Source: Flavobacteriales bacterium (GTDB lineage: Bacteria; Bacteroidota; Bacteroidia; Flavobacteriales_F; PHOS-HE28). Taken from it: a DNA stretch of 64,000 nt. The stretch is taken from the NCBI GenBank assembly GCA_026129465.1, contig JAHCIA010000001.1, positions 1,807,964 through 1,871,963 of the forward strand, written 5' to 3'. Made by a program: the position numbers and the translations under genes. This document shows positions 17,364-24,533 of this stretch, in pieces (position 1 is the first letter of the stretch; each line of letters starts with the position of its first letter). A model generated the notes under the pieces. The model had not been told where the DNA came from, ran no database searches, and saw only the letters and a program-made list of their open reading frames with translations.

Positions 17364-18155
17364 ATGGCCTTCCTGCTCGCCGGACATGGACGCGAACTGC
17401 TGGAGCGCTTCGGCGAGGCGCTGCGGGTGGCACGCGAGCGGCCCACCGAGAAGCGTGTGCACGGCTTGCGCGTACGCATGAAGAAGTTGCGGAGTCTGCT
17501 GCGGCTTGCCGAGGCGATGGCGCCGGGAGATGGCCCGCCCAAGGGCCCCATGCGCCGGTTGCTCGCGCTCTTCAAGATGGCTGGCGAACAGCGCGAGACG
17601 GTGGTCTCCGCCAAGGTGGTGCGCTCGCTGCCGCTGCGCGATCCCACCTCGGCGGAGCCCTACGTGACCGATCTCGGCGATCGAGGCCGCAAGGCGGGCA
17701 AAGCCATGCGGAAGGCCATGGACGACCTGCGACCTCGCGACATCCAACGGCTGCGGCGCCACCTGGGTACGGTGGGCAATGCGCTCACGCACACACAGGA
17801 GCGCAAGGCCGCGCGGCGCTACGTGGCGATGGAGATGCGGCGGGCCCGCACCCTGCTGCGGCGCGGCGCCCCGGGTGAGGAGTTGCACGAGGTGCGCAAG
17901 CACCTGAAGAATGCCTGGCACACGCTGCGTCTCCTGGGTGACACAGGACCACTCGACGAGCGGCAAAATGATCTGTTGGGGCGGTTGGACGGCCTGCAGG
18001 AAAACCTCGGCGACTGGCACGACATCCAGGTGGTGGTGGAAGACCTGGACCGGACCGAACGCCGGCCAGCCGTGCTGCGCCGGGCCGCCATGGCCAGACA
18101 GCGCCGCGAACGAAATAGATTGATGCGGTCGCTGCAGAAAGCGCTTGAGCCTTGA
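17364..18155 (+). CDS. CHAD domain protein
   Basis: 263 residues, helical and very rich in Arg and Lys with regularly spaced histidines. VHGLRVRMKKLRSLLRLAE and LHEVRKHLKNAWHTLRLLGD are the two repeated four-helix halves of CHAD, a domain that binds polyphosphate in the cases studied. It carries no CYTH phosphatase domain, so it is a stand-alone CHAD. A VTC-type polyphosphate polymerase candidate lies 3.1 kb downstream, which fits a polyphosphate theme. The ATG at 17364 follows TACCTTGC (17351-17358) by five bases; an in-frame TTG at 17355 overlaps that box and is rejected. Confidence 0.85.
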   Translation: MAFLLAGHGRELLERFGEALRVARERPTEKRVHGLRVRMKKLRSLLRLAEAMAPGDGPPKGPMRRLLALFKMAGEQRETVVSAKVVRSLPLRDPTSAEPYVTDLGDRGRKAGKAMRKAMDDLRPRDIQRLRRHLGTVGNALTHTQERKAARRYVAMEMRRARTLLRRGAPGEELHEVRKHLKNAWHTLRLLGDTGPLDERQNDLLGRLDGLQENLGDWHDIQVVVEDLDRTERRPAVLRRAAMARQRRERNRLMRSLQKALEP

Positions 18156-18174
18156 ACCCCGGCGATACGGCTGT

Positions 18175-19509
18175 TCAGATCGCTCCCACGCCCAGCATCA
18201 GCGCAGGTTCCTCCATCAACGTTTTGAACATGTTGAGGAACTCCGCACCGGTAACGCCGTCCACCACACGGTGGTCACAGCTCAGGGTCACCTTCATGGT
18301 GTGGCCCGGCACGATCCGCCCGTCCCGCACCACAGGCTTCTCGTGGATGCCACCCACCGCCAGGATGCAGGCATCGGGCGGATTGATGATGGCGGTGAAT
18401 TCCTCGATGCCATACATGCCCAGGTTGGAGATGGTGAAGGTGTTGCCTTCCCAGTCCTGCGGCTGCAGCTTCTTTTCCTTGGCCTTCTTCGCGAAGTCGC
18501 GCACCTCGGTGGCGATGTTGCGCAGGGGTTTGCCATCGGCGAAGCGCACCACCGGCACCAGCAGACCTTCATCCACCGCTACGGCCACACCGATGTGCAC
18601 ATGCTGGTTGTAGCGGATGCGGTCACCGAGCCAGGCACTGTTCACCTTGGGGTGCCGCTTCAGCGCCAACGCGGCGGCCTTGATGACCAGATCGTTGTAG
18701 GAGATCTTGTCCGGTGCGATCTGCTTGTTGATCGCTTCGCGCACTTGCATGGCGCGCTCCATGGCGATCTCCAGGGTGAGGTAGAAGTGCGGTGCGCTGA
18801 ACTTGCTCTCCGCCAGGCGGCGCGCGATGGTCTTGCGCATCTGGCTCACGGCCACTTCCTCGAAGGCTTCCACTTGCGCGACCTGATAGGCGCCGCCGCC
18901 CCCGGTGAAATTCTCGATGTCGCGCTTGGTGATGCGGCCCTCGGGGCCACTGCCCTGTACGCGTCCCAGATCGATACCCTTTTCTTCCGCCAACCTCCGC
19001 GCCAATGGACTCGCGGTCAAACGGCCATTGCCTGTTGCCGGTGCCACGACCGTTGCCGGCGCACCACCGAATAGCGGCTTAGCGGCGGGTGCTTTGACCG
19101 CTGTGGCCGCGGGTGCCGGCGCATTCTTTTCCTCCTCCTTGTCATCCCGAGCGGATCGAAGGGATCCCTCCTTCTTCTCTTCCACTGGTCCCTTATCCTC
19201 CTTCACCTCCTGCACCACCGCCTTCGCTCCTTCCGCCTCGGCTTCAGCCAGCAGCTTGGTGATGTCCTCGCCCTTCTTCCCCAGCACGGCCAGCACGCTG
19301 TCCACCGGAGCGGCCTTGCCGGCCTGCACACCGATATGCAGCAACACGCCATCGGTGAAGCTTTCGAACTCCATGGTGGCCTTGTCGGTCTCGATGTCGG
19401 CGAGCACCTCACCGCTCTTCACGGTATCTCCCACCTTCTTGTGCCAGGCGCTCACCACCCCTTCGGTCATGGTGTCGCTCAACTTGGGCATGCGTACGAT
19501 CTCGGCCAT
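18175..19509 (-). CDS. pdhC: pyruvate dehydrogenase complex E2, dihydrolipoyllysine acetyltransferase
   Basis: 444 residues. One lipoyl domain (about 1-80) with the lipoylated Lys in ETDKATMEFES; an Ala/Lys/Glu-rich flexible linker (about 85-150); a peripheral subunit-binding domain (SPLARRLAEEKGIDLG followed by VQGSGPEGRITKRDIENF, about 165-205); and the catalytic acyltransferase domain ending in the active-site DHRVVDGVTGAEFL. It moves the acetyl group from E1 to CoA in the cytoplasm. The E1-alpha gene lies 21 bases upstream on the same strand. E1-beta and E3 are not in the window, as is common in Bacteroidetes. Confidence 0.94.
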   Translation of the reverse strand: MAEIVRMPKLSDTMTEGVVSAWHKKVGDTVKSGEVLADIETDKATMEFESFTDGVLLHIGVQAGKAAPVDSVLAVLGKKGEDITKLLAEAEAEGAKAVVQEVKEDKGPVEEKKEGSLRSARDDKEEEKNAPAPAATAVKAPAAKPLFGGAPATVVAPATGNGRLTASPLARRLAEEKGIDLGRVQGSGPEGRITKRDIENFTGGGGAYQVAQVEAFEEVAVSQMRKTIARRLAESKFSAPHFYLTLEIAMERAMQVREAINKQIAPDKISYNDLVIKAAALALKRHPKVNSAWLGDRIRYNQHVHIGVAVAVDEGLLVPVVRFADGKPLRNIATEVRDFAKKAKEKKLQPQDWEGNTFTISNLGMYGIEEFTAIINPPDACILAVGGIHEKPVVRDGRIVPGHTMKVTLSCDHRVVDGVTGAEFLNMFKTLMEEPALMLGVGAI

Positions 19510-19530
19510 GGTCTGGAAGCTGGGTCGTGG

Positions 19531-20580
19531 TCAGTCCTTCAGAAAAGGGTAATCACCCTGCTTGTACACGTCGATGTGGAGTTCCTCTTCCGGCGGTGCG
19601 GGGCTTTCCTCGGCGAACTTCACAGAGGCTTCCACAGCTTTTTTCGCGTCGGCGTCGATGGCGTCGAGCTCCTTCTCCGTGGCCCATTTGTTCTCCATCA
19701 GCGCTGCACGCACCTGCTCGATGGGGTCCTGCTGCTTGTAGCTCTCAACCTCTTCCTTGGTGCGGTACTTCTGGGGGTCGCTCATGCTGTGACCCTTGTA
19801 GCGGTAGGTGCGGATGTCCAGCAGGACAGGACCGTTCCCGGCGCGCACATGCTCACAGGCCTCGGCGATGGCGAGATGCACATCCTCGCAGCGCATGCCG
19901 TTCACCGAGCGGCCGGGCATGTCGTAGCTCTCGCCGATGGTGCTGAGGTCGTGCACGTTGCTGGTGCGCTCCACGCTGGTGCCCATCGCGTAGTTGTTGT
20001 TCTCGATGATGAAAATGACCGGGAGCTTCCAGGTCATGGCCATGTTGAAGGTCTCATGCAGGATGCCCTGGCGCACAGCACCGTCGCCCATCATGCAGAG
20101 GGTGACATGGTCCTCGCCGCGGTATTTGTCGGCGAAAGCGATACCGGCGCCCAGGCCGATCTGCCCGCCGACGATGCCGTGGCCGCCGAAGAGGTTGCGG
20201 GCCTTGTCGAAGTAGTGCATACTGCCGCCCTTGCCCTTGCTGGTACCGGTGATCTTGCCATAGAGTTCGGCCATCACATGGTTCGGCGATTCGCCCAGGG
20301 CGAGCGGGTGGCAATGGTCGCGATAGCCGGTGATGATGCGGTCCGATGGCCGGATGGCGGTGACCATGCCGGCCAGCACGGCCTCCTGCCCGATGTAGAG
20401 GTGGCAGAATCCACCGAACTTCTGCATGGTGTAGAGTTGACCGCACTTCTCCTCGAAGCGGCGCATGAGGATCATGTCCTTGAACCAGCGCAGGTAGGTG
20501 TCCTTGCCGAAGGAACGGTCTTGGGCGCGGCCGTCCGGCTTCTTCGATCCCGTCTTGGCCGTGGCGGTCTTGGTGCTCAT
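19531..20580 (-). CDS. pdhA: pyruvate dehydrogenase E1 component alpha subunit
   Basis: 349 residues. Thiamine-diphosphate E1-alpha: the cofactor and Mg binding motif runs from MGDGAVRQGILHETFNMA to IIENNNYAMGTS (about 165-205), and the phosphorylation-loop-like segment YKGHSMSDPQKYRTKEEV is at about 265-282. Working with a beta subunit encoded elsewhere it decarboxylates pyruvate and acetylates E2 lipoate. The first 20 residues (STKTATAKTGSKKPDGRAQ) are a Lys/Thr-rich unstructured tail. It is the first gene of a pdhA-pdhC pair with its own promoter box 48 bases upstream. Confidence 0.94.
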   Translation of the reverse strand: MSTKTATAKTGSKKPDGRAQDRSFGKDTYLRWFKDMILMRRFEEKCGQLYTMQKFGGFCHLYIGQEAVLAGMVTAIRPSDRIITGYRDHCHPLALGESPNHVMAELYGKITGTSKGKGGSMHYFDKARNLFGGHGIVGGQIGLGAGIAFADKYRGEDHVTLCMMGDGAVRQGILHETFNMAMTWKLPVIFIIENNNYAMGTSVERTSNVHDLSTIGESYDMPGRSVNGMRCEDVHLAIAEACEHVRAGNGPVLLDIRTYRYKGHSMSDPQKYRTKEEVESYKQQDPIEQVRAALMENKWATEKELDAIDADAKKAVEASVKFAEESPAPPEEELHIDVYKQGDYPFLKD

Positions 20581-20627
20581 GTAGGGCTTGGATGGCGCCG
20601 GGAAAGTCGCGGTTCCGGCGGGGTGGG

Positions 20628-20635
20628 CAAATATA
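20628..20635 (-). promoter_or_regulatory. Bacteroidetes -7 box for pdhA-pdhC
   Basis: On the minus strand TATATTTG, an exact TAnnTTTG match, 47 bases before the pdhA ATG. It lies in the 82-base gap after cdd, so pdhA-pdhC can be transcribed separately from cdd. Confidence 0.5.
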
Positions 20636-20662
20636 GCCCGGCCCCTTGTGGTCCCACGGTGG

Positions 20663-21145
20663 CTATGACTTCAGGAAGGAGGCGTCGAAGGACCAAGGCA
20701 GGAGGTCGCCCGCTCGCTCCAACACGTGGATCGGGCCATTTTGTGCGGCCATGATCAAGCGCACAGGACCATGCTGTCTGGACTCCTGCTCCGCCAGGGC
20801 TTGGCGGCAAATGCCGCAAGGGGACACGGGGCGGCCCTGCGGCGCATCGGGTACCACGATGGCCATGGCCTCCACCAAGCCCTGTGGATGCGCTGCCATG
20901 GCGGCATGCAGGGCGGTGCGTTCGGCGCAGATGCCTGCCGGAAAGGAGGCGTTCTCCTGGTTGCTGCCAGCCACGATCTCGCCACTGTGAAGCCGCAACG
21001 CCGCACCCACGCGGAAGTGCGAGTATCGGGCGTAGGCACCCAAGGCGGCCTGGCCGGCGCGTTGCACGAGCTCGCGGTCGCCTGCGGACAGCTCGTCAAG
21101 TTCGGTGACCGTGCATCGTACCTCGAATCGCTCCTCTTTCGCCAT
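20663..21145 (-). CDS. cdd: cytidine deaminase
   Basis: 160 residues. Zinc hydrolase of pyrimidine salvage. The active-site pattern is complete: CAERTALHAA (first zinc Cys and the proton-shuttling Glu, about 73-75) and PCGICRQ (the other two Cys, about 110 and 113), giving the homotetrameric Cys-Cys-Cys type. YSHFRVGAAL and SNQENASFPAGICAER are the substrate loops. The frame is open far upstream, but MAKEERFEVRC at 21145 follows the promoter box and gives the normal length. cdd-pdhA-pdhC next to T9SS genes is also the order I recall for Flavobacterium. Confidence 0.95.
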   Translation of the reverse strand: MAKEERFEVRCTVTELDELSAGDRELVQRAGQAALGAYARYSHFRVGAALRLHSGEIVAGSNQENASFPAGICAERTALHAAMAAHPQGLVEAMAIVVPDAPQGRPVSPCGICRQALAEQESRQHGPVRLIMAAQNGPIHVLERAGDLLPWSFDASFLKS

Positions 21146-21161
21146 GTGCCGGGGAATGCGC

Positions 21162-21169
21162 CAAAAGTA
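21162..21169 (-). promoter_or_regulatory. Bacteroidetes -7 box for cdd
   Basis: On the minus strand TACTTTTG, an exact match, 16 bases before the cdd ATG. It sets the start at 21145. Confidence 0.5.
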
Positions 21170-21222
21170 GACCCGCCCGATCGAACCACGGTTCGCCGCC
21201 CTCGTCCTACGGGGCCGTTGGC

Positions 21223-21230
21223 TAAGTTTG
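21223..21230 (+). promoter_or_regulatory. Bacteroidetes -7 box for the VTC-domain gene
   Basis: TAAGTTTG, an exact match, 17 bases before the GTG start at 21248. With the cdd box it makes a divergent promoter pair about 55 bases apart. Confidence 0.5.
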
Positions 21231-21247
21231 ACCCCCTGACCAGTTCC

Positions 21248-22000
21248 GTGAACACGCCGCTGCCCGCCATAGCACGCTTCGCCCCCATCTCCCTGGCGGA
21301 AATGGATGGTGTGAAACTGCAGGACCGCAACGACACGAAGTATGTCTTCGGCCAGGAACAGTTGGCCGCCGTGCTCGAGCGCATGTTGGACGAGTACCGC
21401 ATCCTGGAAGTGGGTGGCGTGCGGGGCACGGCCTACCGGAGTCTCTACCTGGATACGCCTGACCTGCGCCACTACCGCGACCACCACAACAGCCGCACGC
21501 TGCGGAGCAAGGTGCGCTTCCGCGAATACGTGGGCAGCGGACTGGTCTACCTGGAGGTGAAACGCAAGACCGGGCGCGGACGCACGGACAAGGTGCGCAT
21601 GCTGGTGAAGTCCATCCCCGATACCCTGAGCCCGGAACAAGCCAGTTTCGTGGCTAGTGCCAACGGTGGCCAGGAAGTGCTGGTGCCCTCGCTGTGGAAC
21701 CACTTCACGCGCTACACCTTCGTGCACAAGCGGCTGCCGGAGCGCCTCACCATGGACCTGGACCTGCGCTTCTCAGGCCCGGATGGCGAAAGTCCACTGG
21801 GCGGCATCGTCGTGGCCGAATTGAAGCAGGAGCGCATCGACCGGCGCTCCACCTTTGCCCGCATCATGCGCGACATGGGCATCCGGCCGGCCGGCATGAG
21901 CAAGTATTGCGTGGGGATGCTGATGTTGCACCGACCCGTGAAACACAACGCTTTCAAACCCGTGCTGCGGATGCTGGAGCGCATCCGGCAGGCGGCCTGA
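21248..22000 (+). CDS. VTC-domain protein, candidate polyphosphate polymerase
   Basis: 250 residues from GTG at 21248. The tunnel-shaped VTC fold is recognisable from DRNDTKYVFGQEQLAAVLE at the start, a SLYLDTPDLRHYRDH segment, LRSKVRFREY, YLEVKRKTGRGRTDKVR and a late VVAELKQERID strand: basic and acidic residues lining the tunnel. Eukaryotic VTC4 makes polyphosphate from ATP with this fold; the bacterial versions are less well studied. It is followed after 18 bases by a DUF4956 membrane protein, a pairing that recurs in bacteria and suggests a membrane-tethered polymerase. Activity is inferred, not shown. Confidence 0.78.
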   Translation: MNTPLPAIARFAPISLAEMDGVKLQDRNDTKYVFGQEQLAAVLERMLDEYRILEVGGVRGTAYRSLYLDTPDLRHYRDHHNSRTLRSKVRFREYVGSGLVYLEVKRKTGRGRTDKVRMLVKSIPDTLSPEQASFVASANGGQEVLVPSLWNHFTRYTFVHKRLPERLTMDLDLRFSGPDGESPLGGIVVAELKQERIDRRSTFARIMRDMGIRPAGMSKYCVGMLMLHRPVKHNAFKPVLRMLERIRQAA

Positions 22001-22018
22001 CCAACAAGGGACCAGCAG

Positions 22019-22669
22019 ATGAAAGTATTCGGCATGCCGCTCTTCCACCCCGACATGTGGGAGCTGCTCTTCAAGTTCGGCATCAACATCACGGTGCTGT
22101 TCATCCTCATCCGGCTCATCTATTACCCCATCCACCGGAAGAAGGACTACCTCTTCACCTACTTCCTGTTCAATGTGCTCATCTTCTTCCTGTGCGTGCT
22201 GCTGAACAGCGTGAAACTCAGCATCGGCTTCGCCTTCGGCCTGTTCGCCATCTTCGGCGTGCTGCGCTACCGCACCGAGCAGATCTCCATCAAGGACATG
22301 ACCTACCTGTTCGCGGTGATCACCATCGCGGTGATCAATTCACTCGCGAGCAAGAAGGTGAGCCTGGCCGAACTGCTGTTCACCGATGGCATGATCCTGC
22401 TGGTGACCTTCGCGCTGGAGCATCTCTGGCTCACGCGGCATGAGGCCATGAAGCAGCTGATCTACGAGCGCATCGACCTGATCAAGCCGGCGAACCGCGC
22501 GCAGCTCTTCCAGGACCTGCAGCAGCGGCTCGGGGTTAAGGTCTCACGCGTGGAGGTGGGCCGGATCGATCTGCTGCGCGACACGGCCCAGATGCGTGTG
22601 TTCTATTACGAGGACGAGCAGGACCACGGCTCCTTCATGGACGCGCCCCGCGACGACGGGGATGACTGA
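22019..22669 (+). CDS. DUF4956 membrane protein
   Basis: 216 residues. Four or five membrane helices fill about residues 15-145; the loop IGFAFGLFAIFGVLRYRTEQ is the family signature. A cytoplasmic C-terminal domain of about 70 residues follows (YERIDLIKPANRAQLFQDLQ and on) with an acidic end. The family has no assigned reaction; it is regularly found beside VTC-domain proteins, as here, and may be their membrane partner. It converges with ispF, 11 bases between stops. Confidence 0.8.
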   Translation: MKVFGMPLFHPDMWELLFKFGINITVLFILIRLIYYPIHRKKDYLFTYFLFNVLIFFLCVLLNSVKLSIGFAFGLFAIFGVLRYRTEQISIKDMTYLFAVITIAVINSLASKKVSLAELLFTDGMILLVTFALEHLWLTRHEAMKQLIYERIDLIKPANRAQLFQDLQQRLGVKVSRVEVGRIDLLRDTAQMRVFYYEDEQDHGSFMDAPRDDGDD

Positions 22670-22680
22670 GCGGAGCGCGT

Positions 22681-23163
22681 TCAGGCGCGGTGCACGAGCG
22701 CGATGGCATAGGCGCAGGCGCCTTCCTCGCGGCCCACGAATCCGATCTTCTCGTTGGTGGTGGCCTTGATCCCCACGGCATCATCGCCCACACCCAGGAT
22801 GGGCGCGATGGCCGCGCGCATGGCCGGCACATGGGGCATGATCTTCGGGCGCTCCATCACCAGCGTGCAGTCCACGTTGCCGACGCGCCAGCCGACCGCG
22901 CCGAGCTTGTCCACCACGGCCTTCAGCAGCAGCTTGCTGTCAGCGCCTTTCCAAGCGGGATCGGTGTCGGGGAAGTGCTGGCCTATGTCGCCCATGGCCA
23001 CGGCTCCCAGCAGCGCATCGCACAAGGCATGCAACAGCACATCGGCATCGGAGTGGCCCAGAAGTCCTTGGTGGTGCGGAATGCGGATCCCCCCGATCCA
23101 AAGTTCCCGGCCGTCGGCCAGCCGATGCGTGTCGTAGCCGAAACCGACGCGGAAGTCGGTCAT
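22681..23163 (-). CDS. ispF: 2-C-methyl-D-erythritol 2,4-cyclodiphosphate synthase
   Basis: 160 residues, normal for IspF, which closes the cyclic diphosphate in the non-mevalonate isoprenoid pathway. RVGFGYDTHRL (zinc ligands Asp and His, about 9-11), LLGHSDADVLLHALCDALLG, DIGQHFPDTDPAW and the C-terminal GIKATTNEKIGFVGREEGA are all intact. The ATG overlaps the porV TGA as ATGA, so the gene is translationally coupled to an outer-membrane secretion protein. Earlier frame starts lie inside porV. The pathway feeds the carotenoid genes 18 kb away as well as quinones. Confidence 0.96.
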   Translation of the reverse strand: MTDFRVGFGYDTHRLADGRELWIGGIRIPHHQGLLGHSDADVLLHALCDALLGAVAMGDIGQHFPDTDPAWKGADSKLLLKAVVDKLGAVGWRVGNVDCTLVMERPKIMPHVPAMRAAIAPILGVGDDAVGIKATTNEKIGFVGREEGACAYAIALVHRA

Positions 23164-24467
23164 CCCTCCGAAGGCTTCTTCTTGGGTCCCTTCCCGTCGA
23201 AACGGAAGCCCAGGGTGAAGCGCAGCGTGTTGGCCAGCGGACTGCGCTGCATGTTGGCGATCAGGTAGCTCAGATCGAGCGAGAAGATGTTGTAGCGCAC
23301 CCCCGCCCCGATGGTGAAGTACTTGCGGTTGCCCTTGGTATAGTGCTCCCAGAAATAGCCGGTGCGGAAAGCGAATTGGTCCGCGTACCAATACTCAAAA
23401 CCACCGGCCAGGTTGATCTCGCGCATCTCCTCGCGGAAGCGGCTGCCCGATTCGATCAGGAGGTTGCCGTTGTCATCGTAGTAGACCACGCCCGGGGCGT
23501 CGGAGAAGGAACCGAACATGCCGGCCGCCACACCCACGGTGGGGTCCACGCCGCTGGCCACCGCGGGCCGGCCGGTCACGGGGTCGATCACCACGGCGCC
23601 ATTCTCATCCAGCAGGTACACCGGCGGGGTGGGCACCAGCAGCTTGTTCACATCGAAGGCGAAGGTGATGCTGTTGTACTCGTCGAGGTCCAGTTTGAAG
23701 CTGGGGCCCAGACGCAGGTTGATGGGGATGAAGTCCTGCGCGGCGGTCTCCGTGTAGGACATCTTGGCGCCGATGTTCGAGATGTTGATCCCGAAGGCCA
23801 GGGTGGCATCGCGCCCGCTCACTTGCATCTCATCATTCACGTAGTAGGCGCTCACATCGGCCGCCACGCTCTGGCCCGCTTTGGAATTGGCGCCCTGCAC
23901 GCTGATGCCGCCGGTGAGGTTGCTGTTGACGTAGCGGATGGCCACACCACCGGAGACGCGATCGCTGAACTGCTGGGCGAAGGCCAGGTCCACGGCGAAC
24001 TCGGCCGGCTTGAAGTCCCGGATGGTGGCCCCATTGATATCGGTGAACAGGATGCTGCCCAGGTTGAAATAGCGGAGCGAGCCGCCCACGGCGCTGCGCT
24101 TGTTGCTCAGGCGCTTGTAGCCCGCCAGGTAGGCCAGGCTCATGTCGGGCACCAGATTGCGCAGCCAAGGGCTGTAGCTCATGAAGAACTCCCCGTCATT
24201 CTCGGCGAAGGCCAGTTTGGCGGGGTTCCAGTGGATGGCATTGGCATCGGGCGAAACGGCCACGCCGGCATCACCCATGCCACCGGCCCGCGAATCAGGG
24301 GAAATGATGAGGAAGGGGACCGCCGTGGTGATGGTGTTCAATTGATCGCCGCACTGCTGGCCCGCGGCCTGGAACTGGGGGTCGCAGGGCTGGGCGTGAA
24401 CAACGGAAGCCGAGGTCCACAGAACAAGCACGAGCAACAGGGGCGCCAGGGGTCGTAAAGCAAGCAT
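23160..24467 (-). CDS. porV: type IX secretion outer-membrane protein PorV (LptO)
   Basis: 435 residues. A signal peptide ends in ASVVHAQ (about residue 26). NTITTAVPFLIISPDSRAGG followed by MGDAGVAVSPDANAIHWNPA is a strong PorV signature. The rest alternates into the amphipathic strands of a 14-strand FadL-like barrel and ends in a C-terminal strand with TLRFTLGFRFDG and a short Lys-rich tail. PorV sits in the outer membrane, takes folded cargo from the SprA translocon and delivers it to PorU for processing. It is directly downstream of porU (66-base gap with its own -7 box) and overlaps ispF by four bases. Confidence 0.92.
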   Translation of the reverse strand: MLALRPLAPLLLVLVLWTSASVVHAQPCDPQFQAAGQQCGDQLNTITTAVPFLIISPDSRAGGMGDAGVAVSPDANAIHWNPAKLAFAENDGEFFMSYSPWLRNLVPDMSLAYLAGYKRLSNKRSAVGGSLRYFNLGSILFTDINGATIRDFKPAEFAVDLAFAQQFSDRVSGGVAIRYVNSNLTGGISVQGANSKAGQSVAADVSAYYVNDEMQVSGRDATLAFGINISNIGAKMSYTETAAQDFIPINLRLGPSFKLDLDEYNSITFAFDVNKLLVPTPPVYLLDENGAVVIDPVTGRPAVASGVDPTVGVAAGMFGSFSDAPGVVYYDDNGNLLIESGSRFREEMREINLAGGFEYWYADQFAFRTGYFWEHYTKGNRKYFTIGAGVRYNIFSLDLSYLIANMQRSPLANTLRFTLGFRFDGKGPKKKPSEG

Positions 24468-24496
24468 CAGCGAAGGGTTCGGGCCGGAAAGGGCCG

Positions 24497-24504
24497 CAAA
24501 TATA
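24497..24504 (-). promoter_or_regulatory. Bacteroidetes -7 box for porV-ispF
   Basis: On the minus strand TATATTTG, an exact match, 29 bases before the porV ATG, in the short gap after porU. It allows porV and ispF to be expressed apart from porU. Confidence 0.5.
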
Positions 24505-24533
24505 CGCGGCGGGACAGGGGTTTATTGTGCGTA

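Noticed and set aside
19100..19220. Lys/Glu/Ala-rich stretch in pdhC as a repeat or frameshift
   Set aside because: It is the normal flexible linker between the lipoyl and subunit-binding domains of E2.
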